Below are positions 21,775 to 30,713 of a stretch of DNA of 64,000 nt, piece by piece; within the stretch, counting starts at the first letter, position 1; each line of letters starts with the position of its first letter. The stretch lies in contig NZ_JAVHZV010000007.1 of NCBI RefSeq assembly GCF_031119625.1, positions 186,001-250,000 on the forward strand, read 5' to 3'. The DNA comes from Pseudomonas sp. G34. Lineage in GTDB: Bacteria; Pseudomonadota; Gammaproteobacteria; Pseudomonadales; Pseudomonadaceae. Under the pieces are notes generated by a model that was given only the letters and a program-made list of their open reading frames with translations, ran no database searches and was not told the origin of the DNA. A program made the translations under genes and the position numbers.

Positions 21775-22584
21775 CTATCGCTGATCCGGCAACAAGAAAT
21801 TCCCCGGCCCTGCATCTTCCAGGGTCGGCACCTCGGCTTCGTCCTTCAGATCGACGCCCGACAGCTGACGGCGGCAGGCCTCGCGCATCAGGTACATCAG
21901 GCGGAAGGTCGCCATGCCGTAGCTCAGGCCTTCCAGGCGCACGTTGGAGATGCAGTTGCGGTAGGCGTCGTTGAGGCCGACCCGCGGTGCGTAGGTGAAG
22001 TACAGGCCCAGGCTGTCCGGTGAGCTGAGCCCCGGGCGTTCGCCGATCAGGATCACCGTCATCATCGCGCCGAGCCTTTCGCCTATCTCGTCTGCAACCG
22101 CCACTCGGCCTTGCTCGACCAAGGTGATGGGGGCCAGTTTCCAGCCTTCCTCGCTCACCTGCTCCAGCAGTTTTTCCAGAAACGGCAGGCTGTGGCGGCG
22201 CACGGCCAGGGACGACAAACCATCGGCAATGACGATGGCCAGGTCGTAGCCACGGCCCTTTTCCTTGGCGTAGTCATCCAGCGCACTGGCGGACTCTTCG
22301 TTCAGACGGCGGCCCAGGTCCGGGCGCTGCAGGTAGATATGCCGGTCCGTCGCGGCGCTCTGTACCAGCAAGCTGTCGAGCCCGCGCCCTTGCAGCTCTT
22401 CGCGCAGGCCTTCGTGGTCGAAGGGCAGGTGCACGGCGTCACGCGCCTGGGCGTGGGCGAACTGGAAGTCCAGCTGTGCGGCAGTCGGCAGGCTGGTGCC
22501 GGCACGACCCAGGGCGATGCGCGCCGGAGTCAGCTGGCGCAGCTGCTGCCAGGGATTCTCGATGGCGGGGGATTTCTCAGACAT
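21775..22584 (-). CDS. eutC: Ethanolamine ammonia-lyase light chain
   Basis: A 269-residue small subunit. Family landmarks: the N-terminal [20 protein letters not shown], then [39 protein letters not shown], and the coenzyme-contacting [20 protein letters not shown]. With EutB and adenosylcobalamin it converts ethanolamine to acetaldehyde and ammonia. The start is 9 bases after the eutB stop, so they are cotranscribed. The acetaldehyde would go to the ExaC-type dehydrogenase at 25687. Confidence 0.95.
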   Translation of the reverse strand: MSEKSPAIENPWQQLRQLTPARIALGRAGTSLPTAAQLDFQFAHAQARDAVHLPFDHEGLREELQGRGLDSLLVQSAATDRHIYLQRPDLGRRLNEESASALDDYAKEKGRGYDLAIVIADGLSSLAVRRHSLPFLEKLLEQVSEEGWKLAPITLVEQGRVAVADEIGERLGAMMTVILIGERPGLSSPDSLGLYFTYAPRVGLNDAYRNCISNVRLEGLSYGMATFRLMYLMREACRRQLSGVDLKDEAEVPTLEDAGPGNFLLPDQR

Positions 22585-22593
22585 GGCGACCTC

Positions 22594-23988
22594 TCAAGCC
22601 AATTGCGCCAGGGCCTGGCGAAATGCCGGCGGCAGTTCGTTGCCCATGCTCAGGCGGCCGCCCTGTTGCTGGAAGATGCCCATGCGCGCCAGCCAGGCCT
22701 CGAACTCCGGCGCTGCGTGCAGGCCGAGCACCTTGCGGGCGTACAACGCATCATGGAACGAGGTGGTCTGGTAGTTGAGCATCACGTCGTCGGAGCCGGG
22801 AATGCCCATGATGAAGTTGATGCCGGCGGTGCCGAGCAGGGTCAGCAGGGTGTCCATGTCGTCCTGGTCGGCTTCGGCATGGTTGGTGTAGCAGATGTCG
22901 CAGCCCATGGGCACGCCCAGCAGCTTGCCGCAGAAGTGATCTTCCAGGCCGGCACGGATGATCTGCTTGCCGTTGTACAGGTACTCGGGGCCGATGAAAC
23001 CGACCACGGTGTTGACCAGAAACGGGTTGAAATGCCGGGCTACCGCGTAGGCGCGGGTTTCGCAGGTCTGCTGGTCGACGTTGTGGTTGGCGTTGGCCGA
23101 CAGCGCGCTGCCCTGGCCGGTCTCGAAATACATCAGGTTGTTGCCCAGGGTGCCGCGCTTGAGGCTCAGGCCGGCTTCGTAGCCTTCCTGCAGCACCTTC
23201 AGGGTCACGCCGAAACTGGCGTTGGCCGCCTCGGTGCCGGCGATCGACTGGAACACCAGGTCCAGCGGCGCGCCACGTTCGATGGCGGCGATGGAGCTGG
23301 TGACGTGGGTCAGCACGCAGGACTGGGTGGGGATCTCGTAGCGCTGGATGATGGCATCGAGCATGTCCACCAGCGCGCGGATCGAGCTGGCGCTGTCGGT
23401 GGCCGGGTTGATGCCGATCATCGCATCGCCGTTACCGTACAGCAGGCCGTCGAGGATGCTCGCGGCGATGCCCGCCGGGTCGTCGGTCGGGTGGTTGGGC
23501 TGCAGCCGCGTGGACATCCGCCCGCGCAGCCCCATGGTGTTGCGGAACTTGGTGACCACACGGGTCTTCTGGGCGACCAGCACCAGGTCCTGCACACGCA
23601 TGATCTTCGACACCGCTGCGGCCATTTCCGGGGTCAACCCCGGCGCCAGTGCAGTCAGGCTGGCCTCGTCGGCGGCGTCGCCGAGCAGCCAGTCGCGCAG
23701 GCCGCCCACGGTCAGGTCGCTGACCGGCGTGAAGGCGTCGGTATCGTGGGTGTCGATGATCAGCCGGGTGACTTCGTCCTGTTCATAGGGGATGACCGCC
23801 TCCTGCAGGAAGTGCTTGAGCGGTACATCGGCCAGGGCCATCTGCGCCGCGGCGCGCTCGGCATCGCTCTGCGCAGCGACCTCGGCCAGGTAATCGCCGG
23901 AGCGTGCCGGGCTGGCCTTGGCCATCAGTTCGCGCAGGCTGTCGAAGCGCCAGGTCATGTTGCCGATGGTGTGGGTAAAGCGAGCCAT
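22594..23988 (-). CDS. eutB: Ethanolamine ammonia-lyase heavy chain
   Basis: A 464-residue large catalytic subunit, a TIM-barrel radical enzyme. Starts MARFTHTIGNMTWRF from ATG 23988 with a GGGAGAA Shine-Dalgarno upstream; an in-frame upstream ATG at 24006 is not needed. Recognisable segments: MGLRGRMSTRLQPNHPTDDP, GDAMIGINPATDS and FIGPEYLYNGKQIIRAGLED. It binds adenosylcobalamin with EutC. Upstream is the ethanolamine permease, with repeat A4 in between, so it may be partly uncoupled from the permease. Confidence 0.96.
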   Translation of the reverse strand: MARFTHTIGNMTWRFDSLRELMAKASPARSGDYLAEVAAQSDAERAAAQMALADVPLKHFLQEAVIPYEQDEVTRLIIDTHDTDAFTPVSDLTVGGLRDWLLGDAADEASLTALAPGLTPEMAAAVSKIMRVQDLVLVAQKTRVVTKFRNTMGLRGRMSTRLQPNHPTDDPAGIAASILDGLLYGNGDAMIGINPATDSASSIRALVDMLDAIIQRYEIPTQSCVLTHVTSSIAAIERGAPLDLVFQSIAGTEAANASFGVTLKVLQEGYEAGLSLKRGTLGNNLMYFETGQGSALSANANHNVDQQTCETRAYAVARHFNPFLVNTVVGFIGPEYLYNGKQIIRAGLEDHFCGKLLGVPMGCDICYTNHAEADQDDMDTLLTLLGTAGINFIMGIPGSDDVMLNYQTTSFHDALYARKVLGLHAAPEFEAWLARMGIFQQQGGRLSMGNELPPAFRQALAQLA

Positions 23989-24000
23989 ATCATTTCTCCC

Positions 24001-24139
24001 GGACACCTCTAAAAACTACCTGCGTTGTCATCGCTGCGTTGAAAACAGGATCGGAATGCTCATGTACAAAAGTACACTCCGCTTCCTCACCTGTTTTCGC
24101 CTTACGCTGACTGCCTCGCCTACGTTTTTAGAAGTGTCC
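24001..24139 (+). repeat. Family A palindromic repeat, copy A4
   Basis: 139 bp with long terminal inverted repeats (GGACACCTCTAAAAACTAC; the complement of GGACACTTCTAAAAACGTAG). AAAACAGG (24042-24049) pairs with CCTGTTTT (24090-24097) and TGTAC (24063-24067) with GTACA (24072-24076). Its outer ends differ from those of copies A1-A3 while the core is the same. It sits between the permease and eutB of the ethanolamine operon. Confidence 0.75.
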
Positions 24140-24164
24140 TCATTGTCGTGGCCGCTGGGGCCAA

Positions 24165-25610
24165 TCAGCGCAGGGAGCGTTCGGCGGCCTGGATGGCGGC
24201 GAACTCTTCCTCCGGTGTGCCGGACACCAGGTGGTGGCGGCTGTACAAGGCGAAGTAGGCAATGAACAGAGCGTAGATGATGGCAGCGCCGATCACGACG
24301 CGCAGGTCGACCAGGAAGCAGGCCACCAGCGCCACGGCAGCCAGCACCAGCGCCACCGACGACGTCAGCACGCCACCAGGGGTGCGATAGGGGCGCGGCA
24401 TGTCAGGACGGCGGCTGCGCAGGGTGATGTGCGCCGCCATCATCAGCACATAGGACACTGTGGCGCCGAATACCGCGACCAGAATCAGCAGGTCGCCCTG
24501 GCCGGTCAGGGACAGGCCGAAGCCGATGATGCCCGGTACGATCAGCGCCATCACCGGCGCCTTGTTGCGGTTGGTCAGCGACAGGCTGCGTGGCAGGTAG
24601 CCGGCGCGCGACAGGGCGAAGATCTGCCGCGAATAGGCGTAGATGATCGAGAAGAAGCTGGCGATCAGACCCGCCAGGCCGATCAGGTTGACGAACTGGC
24701 TCATCCAGGTGGAACCGCCGTAGACCTTGACCAGCGACTCCACCAGCGGGTTGCCCGACGCCACCAGCGACTGCGCGCCGGCGGCGCCAGGGCCGACCAG
24801 CAGGATCAGCCCGGCAAACACCAGCAGCACCAGCACCGCGCCGATCAGGCCGCGGGGCAGGTCGCGCTTGGGATCCTTGGTTTCCTCGGCGGCCAGCGGC
24901 ACGCCTTCGACCGCCAGGAAGAACCAGATGCCGTAGGGCAGGGCGGCCCAGATGCCCAGGTAGCCGAACGGCAGGAAGCTGCTGGCACCATTGGCTTCGG
25001 TCGGCGGGATGTCGAACAGGTTGGCGACCTGGAAGTGCGGCGCCATGGCGACGATGTACACGCCCAGGGCGATGGCGGCCACCGCGGTGATGACGAACAT
25101 CAGCTTCAGCGCCTCGCCGGCACCGAGGATGTGGATGCCGATGAACACCACGTAGAACACCAGGTAGATGATCCAGCCGCCAACCCCGAACAAGGACTCG
25201 CAGTAGGCGCCGATAAAGCAGGCGATGGCCGCTGGCGCGATGGCGTATTCGATAAGGATCGCCGTGCCGGTCAGGAAGCCGCCCCAGGGACCGAACGCGG
25301 TGCGGGTGAAACCATAGCCGCCGCCGGCAGTGGGGATCATCGACGACAGCTCGGCCAGCGAGAAGCACATGCACAGGTACATGGTCGCCATCAGCAGGGT
25401 GGCGATGAACATGCCGCCCCAGCCGCCTTGCGCCAGGCCGAAGTTCCAGCCGGCGTAGTCGCCGGAAATCACGTAGGCCACGCCGAGGCCGATCAACAGG
25501 ATCCAGCCAGCGGCGCCTTGCTTCAGTTGCCGGTTGGCAAAGTAGTCGGCGCTGACCGCTTCGGTTTCCACACCGCCTTGCGAGGGTGTGGCGATTGTCT
25601 CTTTGGACAT
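24165..25610 (-). CDS. eat: Ethanolamine permease, APC superfamily
   Basis: A 481-residue, 12-helix amino-acid/polyamine/organocation transporter. Its context and sequence (VAYVISGDYAGWNFGLAQGG in helix 1, MIPTAGGGYGFTRTAFGPWG in helix 3) match the Eat/EutP-type ethanolamine permease. It imports ethanolamine through the inner membrane. It lies between exaC (76 bases upstream) and eutB. The symbol eat is used by family analogy. Confidence in substrate comes mainly from the gene neighbours. Confidence 0.9.
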   Translation of the reverse strand: MSKETIATPSQGGVETEAVSADYFANRQLKQGAAGWILLIGLGVAYVISGDYAGWNFGLAQGGWGGMFIATLLMATMYLCMCFSLAELSSMIPTAGGGYGFTRTAFGPWGGFLTGTAILIEYAIAPAAIACFIGAYCESLFGVGGWIIYLVFYVVFIGIHILGAGEALKLMFVITAVAAIALGVYIVAMAPHFQVANLFDIPPTEANGASSFLPFGYLGIWAALPYGIWFFLAVEGVPLAAEETKDPKRDLPRGLIGAVLVLLVFAGLILLVGPGAAGAQSLVASGNPLVESLVKVYGGSTWMSQFVNLIGLAGLIASFFSIIYAYSRQIFALSRAGYLPRSLSLTNRNKAPVMALIVPGIIGFGLSLTGQGDLLILVAVFGATVSYVLMMAAHITLRSRRPDMPRPYRTPGGVLTSSVALVLAAVALVACFLVDLRVVIGAAIIYALFIAYFALYSRHHLVSGTPEEEFAAIQAAERSLR

Positions 25611-25626
25611 GTTGGGACTCCTTCAT

Positions 25627-25647
25627 GCCCGCCAGCAGGTGGCGGGC
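25627..25647. promoter_or_regulatory. Hairpin between exaC and the ethanolamine permease gene
   Basis: GCCCGCCA, five-base loop, TGGCGGGC forms an 8-bp GC stem. It lies 17 bases upstream of the permease start codon, on the transcript that reads from exaC, and could attenuate read-through. No T tract follows. Confidence 0.4.
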
Positions 25648-25686
25648 GCCGCTTCATGGGTTGGCTATCGATGGCAAATCGGCAGT

Positions 25687-27207
25687 TCAGAAGAAGCCCA
25701 GTGGGTTGATGTCGTAGCTGATCAGCAGGTTCTTGGTCTGCTGATAGTGGTCGAGCATCATCTTGTGGGTTTCGCGCCCGACCCCGGACTTCTTGTAGCC
25801 GCCAAAGGCAGCGTGCGCCGGGTACAGGTGGTAGCAGTTGGTCCATACGCGGCCGGCCTTGATGCCACGGCCCATGCGGTAGGCGCGGTTGATGTCGCGC
25901 GTCCACACGCCGGCGCCCAGGCCGAACTCGGTGTCGTTGGCAATCGCCAGGGCTTCGGCTTCGTCCTTGAAGGTGGTCACGCCCACCACCGGGCCGAAGA
26001 TTTCCTCCTGGAACACGCGCATCTTGTTGGTGCCCTTGAGCAGGGTCGGCTGGATGTAATAGCCGCCGGCCAGATCGCCTTCGAGTTTCTCGGTGGCGCC
26101 GCCGGCGAGCAGCTCGGCGCCCTCCTGCTGGGCGATCTCCAGGTAGCTGAGGATCTTGTCGTACTGCTGCTGCGAGGCCTGGGCGCCGACCATGGTCTCG
26201 GTGTCCAGCGGGTTGCCGCGCTTGATCGACTTGACCTTCTTCATCACCTCGACCATGAACGGCTCGAAGATCGACTCCTGCACCAACGCCCGCGATGGGC
26301 AGGTGCACACCTCGCCCTGGTTGAAGAAGGCCAGCACCAGGCCTTCGGCGGCCTTCTCGATAAACGCCGGCTCGGCCTGCATGATGTCTTCGAAGAACAG
26401 GTTCGGGCTCTTGCCGCCCAGCTCCACGGTGCTCGGGATGATGTTGGCGGCGGCGCATTTCATGATGTGCGAGCCGACCGGGGTGGAGCCGGTGAAGGCG
26501 ATCTTGGCGATGCGCGTGCTGGTGGCCAGGGCCTCGCCGGCTTCGCGGCCAAAGCCCTGGACGATATTCAGCACGCCGGGCGGCAGCAGGTCGCCGACCA
26601 GTTCGGCGAATACGCTGATCGACAGCGGCGTCTGCTCGGCCGGCTTGAGCACCACGCAGTTGCCGGCCGCCAGGGCCGGCGCGAGCTTCCAGGCGGCCAT
26701 CAGCAGCGGGAAGTTCCACGGGATGATCTGCCCGACCACGCCCAGCGGCTCGTGGAAGTGATAGGAGGCGGTGTGTTCGTTGATCTCCGCGGCAGTGCCT
26801 TCCTGGGCGCGAATGCAGCCGGCGAAATAACGGAAGTGGTCGGCGGCCAGCGGCACGTCGGCATTCAGGGTTTCACGCACGGCCTTGCCGTTGTCCCAGG
26901 TTTCCGCCACGGCGAGCAGCTCGAGGTTGGCTTCGATACGGTCGGCGATCTTCAGCAGGATCAGCGCGCGATCCTGCACCGACGTCTTGCCCCAGGCCTC
27001 CGCGGCGGCGTGGGCAGCATCCAGGGCCTTGTCGATGTCCTTGGCGTCGGAGCGCGGGAATTCGCCGATGGTCGAGGCATCCACCGGGCTGGTGTTGGTG
27101 AAGTACTGGCCACCCACCGGCGCGACGAACTCGCCGCCGATGTAGTTGCCGTAGCGCGCTTTCAAGGTAACGACGGCGCCTGCGGTACCTGGTTTGGCAT
27201 AGATCAT
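25687..27207 (-). CDS. exaC: NAD-dependent (acet)aldehyde dehydrogenase, ExaC type
   Basis: A 506-residue aldehyde dehydrogenase starting [20 protein letters not shown] (ATG 27207). Catalytic cysteine in [10 protein letters not shown], typical of the ExaC/acetaldehyde group; NAD-fold element [12 protein letters not shown] and active-site glutamate in [11 protein letters not shown]. It oxidises acetaldehyde to acetate with NAD. Placed before the ethanolamine permease and EutBC, it removes the acetaldehyde formed by the lyase; ethanol oxidation is a second possible role. Divergent from an AraC-type regulator, 346 bases apart. Confidence 0.93.
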   Translation of the reverse strand: MIYAKPGTAGAVVTLKARYGNYIGGEFVAPVGGQYFTNTSPVDASTIGEFPRSDAKDIDKALDAAHAAAEAWGKTSVQDRALILLKIADRIEANLELLAVAETWDNGKAVRETLNADVPLAADHFRYFAGCIRAQEGTAAEINEHTASYHFHEPLGVVGQIIPWNFPLLMAAWKLAPALAAGNCVVLKPAEQTPLSISVFAELVGDLLPPGVLNIVQGFGREAGEALATSTRIAKIAFTGSTPVGSHIMKCAAANIIPSTVELGGKSPNLFFEDIMQAEPAFIEKAAEGLVLAFFNQGEVCTCPSRALVQESIFEPFMVEVMKKVKSIKRGNPLDTETMVGAQASQQQYDKILSYLEIAQQEGAELLAGGATEKLEGDLAGGYYIQPTLLKGTNKMRVFQEEIFGPVVGVTTFKDEAEALAIANDTEFGLGAGVWTRDINRAYRMGRGIKAGRVWTNCYHLYPAHAAFGGYKKSGVGRETHKMMLDHYQQTKNLLISYDINPLGFF

Positions 27208-27329
27208 TGAAATTCTCCCAGTACGATTTCTTGTAGTTGTCAGGGCGGGGTCGTTCGCACGACCGGGGCTCGCCTGCACTATGAGACGATTTCATGTGGC
27301 CGACTTGACGCTAGGCGAGGCTGGCTGTT

Positions 27330-27349
27330 CTGCAAGGTCAAATTTGCAG
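27330..27349. promoter_or_regulatory. CTGCAA-N8-TTGCAG inverted repeat, candidate operator
   Basis: A perfect 6-bp inverted repeat with an 8-base spacer between the divergent exaC and AraC-type regulator genes. It is a plausible operator for the AraC regulator or another factor. No binding data. Confidence 0.4.
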
Positions 27350-27368
27350 CGCCGTTCGAGCCTTGTCG

Positions 27369-27384
27369 TGGCGAGTCAAATGCC
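27369..27384 (+). promoter_or_regulatory. Weak sigma-54-like site pointing at the AraC gene
   Basis: TGGCGAGTCAAATGCC has GG, 10 bases, GC, with TGGC and a following ATGC; the central match to consensus is incomplete. If real, the AraC regulator would be RpoN-dependent with a leader of about 160 bases. Treated as tentative. Confidence 0.25.
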
Positions 27385-27553
27385 GTGCGTCGTTTCAGTG
27401 CGGGTGTTTCCAAATGACTCGTTTTGGGGCTTTGTCGATTGTGCGTTTGCCAGGGGTGATGCGCGGATACCCGCAGGCAGCGGTTCCTGGCGGCTCGTTG
27501 AATAACCGGCGTGCTTCTTGCTTTTAGACACAAATTGTCACCAAGGAGGCGCC

Positions 27554-28645
27554 ATGAGCTCCGTTTTCGTCCAGCCCGACCTTTCCGCTGGCTTGTCCTT
27601 TATGGCCGGCGGGCAAAGCAACAATGGCGTATTGGCTGCAGCAGCCAGTGGCCTGTGCGGCTTTATCGAAAAGCACGGCGGCGATCCGGATCGCGTGCTT
27701 GGGGTTTCCGGCATCGATCCCGAATCCCTGCGCCACCCCACGCTGAGCCTGGCCTTGCCCAATTACTGCCAGGTGCTGGAGGAGGCGTCGCGCCAGTCGG
27801 GTTGCGACAACTTCGGCCTGTACTACGGCCAGCAGTTCAAACCGCAAGCCCTGGGGCTGCTCGGCTATATCGGCCTGTGCTCGGCCACCGTCGAGCAGGC
27901 GCTGATCAACTTCGCCCGCGCTTTTCCGCTGCACCAGCGCAACAGCCTGATCCGCCTGGTGGACGAGGGCGAGTGCTACCGCTTCGACTATCAGGTGCGC
28001 CACGGGGCGATTCTCTGCCGCCGTCAGGATGCCGAGTTGACCCTGGGCATGGCCCTCAACCTGGTGCGCCATGTGCTCGGCCCGCAGTGGGCGCCGCGCG
28101 CGGTGCACTTCGAGCACCCACGCCCAGAGCACTGGCACGAGCACTGCAAAGTCTTCGATGCGCCGGTGTACTTCGAGCAACCGTTCAACTCCCTGGTCAT
28201 CCCCAAGCGCGGCCTGGATCGCGCCATGCCCCAGGGCGATCCCATCCTGCTGCTGGTGATGCAGGACTCGCTCAGCCAACTCAGCAACCTCAGCGGGCGC
28301 GGTGAACGTGACCTGGCCGACGACGTGCGCGAACAGATTCGCCAGCAATTGCTGATGGGCGAGCCGGTATTGGAGCTGGCGGCCGAACAGCTGGGCATGA
28401 GCAGCTGGTCACTGCAGCGCCGCCTGCGTGACCTGGGCCTGACCTTTTCCACGATGGTCGACAAAGTGCGTTGCGAACTCGCCACCCACTACCTGCGCCA
28501 ACACCAACTGCCCATCTCCAACCTGGCACCGCTGCTCGGCTATTCGGAAGTCAGCGCCTTCTCCCGCGCCTTCCGCCGCTGGTTCGGCGTCAGCCCACGG
28601 CAGTGGCGGCATGAGAGCGATGGGGTAGGTGGGCGTCGGCACTGA
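27554..28645 (+). CDS. AraC-family transcriptional regulator, probable ethanolamine regulator
   Basis: A 363-residue protein. The N-terminal 210 residues are an arabinose-binding-type effector domain of the OruR/ArgR-like group (LSLALPNYCQVLEEASRQSG, NFGLYYGQQFKPQALGLLGY). The C-terminal 100 residues carry two helix-turn-helices (LAAEQLGMSSWSLQRRLRDL and APLLGYSEVSAFSRAFRRWF). AAGGAGG lies 6 bases before ATG 27554. It is divergent from exaC-eat-eutBC, so activation of that cluster is likely. In P. aeruginosa an enhancer-binding protein is used for this role, from memory. Confidence 0.88.
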   Translation: MSSVFVQPDLSAGLSFMAGGQSNNGVLAAAASGLCGFIEKHGGDPDRVLGVSGIDPESLRHPTLSLALPNYCQVLEEASRQSGCDNFGLYYGQQFKPQALGLLGYIGLCSATVEQALINFARAFPLHQRNSLIRLVDEGECYRFDYQVRHGAILCRRQDAELTLGMALNLVRHVLGPQWAPRAVHFEHPRPEHWHEHCKVFDAPVYFEQPFNSLVIPKRGLDRAMPQGDPILLLVMQDSLSQLSNLSGRGERDLADDVREQIRQQLLMGEPVLELAAEQLGMSSWSLQRRLRDLGLTFSTMVDKVRCELATHYLRQHQLPISNLAPLLGYSEVSAFSRAFRRWFGVSPRQWRHESDGVGGRRH

Positions 28646-28956
28646 GTGGCTGGCTGTGTGAGGCCAATGGCCGTTGTGCAAAAGCGCTGGCTCTGTTTTG
28701 GCGGCTAGCTAGTGGCCAGGAGGCCAATACGTCAGCCCCTCTATGGCACCCCTTACAAGCGGTGCATCTAACCGGCTCCCGTCCAAAAATGGGAAACGAA
28801 GTCCCGGTGCCTCGAGTCTGAAACCCTACTCGGTGAATGTGGGCAGCGAGTCTTGACTGAGCTGCAGCGTTCGGCCGACTTTGCGATGGCTTGCGGATCG
28901 CTTTTTCGAGCGGTCGCGATCAACGCCCCTTATCTCGTAGCCCACGGAGCCTGCGC
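28646..28956. other. 311-base intergenic region
   Basis: Between the AraC gene and the DUF1349 gene on the same strand. I see no clear promoter, terminator or small gene. An ACGGAGCCT stretch near 28945-28953 is the probable Shine-Dalgarno of the following gene. Confidence 0.4.
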
Positions 28957-29541
28957 ATGACTATCGATTTTCGACGTGGCGAATGGCTGAATCGTCCCGC
29001 CACCTCAGCGGTTTCGGAACACAGCCTGACGATGACCACCGAGCAGAAAACGGATTTCTGGCGCGAGACCCATTATGGCTTTACCCGCGACACGGGGCAC
29101 TTTCTCGGCGTTGCCACCGCCGACGGTTTCACCGCGACAATCCGCATTCAGGGCGAATTCCGCGCCCTGTACGACCAGGCCGGCCTGATGGTGCGGATCG
29201 ACGAGAAACGTTGGGTAAAGACCGGAGTGGAGTTCACCGACGGGCAAGCGTTTCTCAGCACCGTCGTCACCGACGGAAAATCGGATTGGTCGGTCTCGCA
29301 GCCATTCAAGGAGTTGGAAGACTTCTACATCCGCGTCACCCTTGCCAACGGCGCGATGCGTATCCAGGCGTCCCGCGACGGACGCTTCTGGCCACTGCTG
29401 CGGCTGGCCCCGTTCCCGCTTGCCGATACCTACCAGGTCGGCCCCACGGCCTGCACCCCGGAGCGAAGCGGGCTTGTCGTGCGCTTCTCGGAGTTTGCAA
29501 TTGACCCGGCCACCAGCAAAGACCTTCACGACCTGACGTGA
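28957..29541 (+). CDS. DUF1349 domain protein (concanavalin-like fold)
   Basis: A 194-residue protein with the DUF1349 layout: QKTDFWRETHYGFTRDTGHF near the start, FRALYDQAGLMVRIDEKRWV (conserved DQAG-W stretch) and GRFWPLLRLAPFP, GPTACTPERSGLVVRFSEF near the end. Family members are beta-sandwich (concanavalin-like) proteins of unknown role, often called YesU or regulation-of-enolase-like. No signal peptide, so cytoplasmic. Start at ATG 28957 removes a low-complexity upstream part. Confidence 0.88.
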   Translation: MTIDFRRGEWLNRPATSAVSEHSLTMTTEQKTDFWRETHYGFTRDTGHFLGVATADGFTATIRIQGEFRALYDQAGLMVRIDEKRWVKTGVEFTDGQAFLSTVVTDGKSDWSVSQPFKELEDFYIRVTLANGAMRIQASRDGRFWPLLRLAPFPLADTYQVGPTACTPERSGLVVRFSEFAIDPATSKDLHDLT

Positions 29542-29840
29542 TGGCCCGCTGGCGGAGCGCGAATACCGCAACCCTTTACGCATCGAGAAGGCGGTGGGCT
29601 AGTTTGATTTCAGCATTGCACCTTAACAGGGACAAAAGGGGATAGGGGAAAGGGGGCAGACTTAGCTATTGGGCTGACTATTTGCTTCCGGACAGTTATT
29701 GCCCATCGCAACCGGCCACCTCGGATCGACTACGTCACTGCCGGCAGTCGACGACGACGGGCAGATATCTGTCTGAAGCGGTCACCTCGAGTGTTTTGGG
29801 CTATCTACGAAGTCAGGGGCGATTCGAAAAATCCCATTCT
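29542..29840. other. Low-GC gap with possible mobile-element remnant
   Basis: Just under 300 bases between converging genes. GGGACAAAAGGGGATAGGGG (29628-29647) and the nearby GGGGGCAGACTTA block resemble the palindrome-poor ends that often accompany IS200/REP-associated transposases, though no transposase is present. A short in-frame remnant (LAEREYRNPLRIEKAVG) sits at about 29545-29600. Confidence 0.35.
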
Positions 29841-30643
29841 TTAGTAAAAATCATAATAAAGCGCCCACTCCCCCGTTTCGATATGCTTCCAGAACATCAG
29901 GCTGCCATTGTCGACTACGTTCAGGTTGATCTTGGCGTCCGACGAGATTTGGAACACAAACTCGAAGCCTTCACCCGGATCTACCCCCGATTGGCAGAAA
30001 GAGGGGTAACCACCGATCTTGTGTTCGTAGGTATGAGTAATCAGATCGTAATAACTTTCTATCACGCCTTCTCGCTCCATTTTAGATATCTCGTGTTCCA
30101 GATCCTCCGGGATACCTCCACCATCCCACAGCGGAAAGTCCTCCTGCACAACTTCTGCTCTCAGCGGGAAGGGTTTGAGGAACGAACCCTCTACTGGAAG
30201 TGCCTTGCGCACCAATATGTCATCCGGCCCATATTCGCGGATGACCCAATTACTTCCCATCGGCTCAAAGTGCTCCGGAAGCGGGGCGGATACAAACACC
30301 GTCAGTACACGGACTCCTGTTAGCAACGGGCTGTTGAAGGGTAAGTTGGGCAGGTAGAACTGTGCATAGGGAAGCAACGGTTGTCCGGCCTGATTGGTAG
30401 GTACCTCTTCGTCGGGACGGAACAGAAAGACGTTGCCGAGCCAGCTTTCTTCACCCGTATCTGCAGGGCGGAAACCTCCAGCTATCAACTTTACGGCGGG
30501 GCGGGCCAGGCGCTGCTTGATTTCTTGATGATATAAATCTTCCTTGTCGGTATATACGATTTCCCAGCCAGGCGTTTTTTGCCAATCTTCACCGATGCCT
30601 TTCAGACAAACCGTTTATTGGTGGTTTGATTGATATAAGGCAT
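29841..30643 (-). pseudogene. DUF1963-like (YwqG-type) gene with apparent 5' frameshift
   Basis: The main frame gives 216 residues (from TTG 30488) with IGGYPSFCQSG, EFVFQISSDAKINLNVVDNG and HIETGEWALYYDFY at the end, which recall DUF1963/YwqG proteins. The same frame is open upstream to a stop near 30613, giving KGIGEDWQKTPGWEIVYTD, but has no good start there. An ATG at 30643 gives MPYINQTTNKRFV in the next frame and then a TGA at 30604-30602; joined by a one-base shift near 30605 the two parts make a sensible N-terminus. GC is clearly lower (about 50%) than neighbours, suggesting transfer. It could instead be translated from a rare start. Confidence 0.55.
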
Positions 30644-30713
30644 TTCTGGGCGATTGCAGGCGTCAGGAAGAAGGAACTGGGCTGGTAGTGACCTGGTTCG
30701 CATACGAACCCCA

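Larger units (their letters stand above)
27208..27553. other. 346-base divergent promoter region, exaC / AraC regulator
   Basis: Contains the GGTCGT/ACGACC hairpin (27249-27264), the CTGCAA-N8-TTGCAG inverted repeat (27330-27349) and a GG-N10-GC match (27369-27384). A perfect AAGGAGG precedes the AraC start. The rest has moderate GC and no reading frame that I trust. Confidence 0.5.

Noticed and set aside
25588..27210. Plus-strand frame opposite exaC
   Set aside because: Shadow of the aldehyde dehydrogenase; exaC has the catalytic Cys and Glu motifs.
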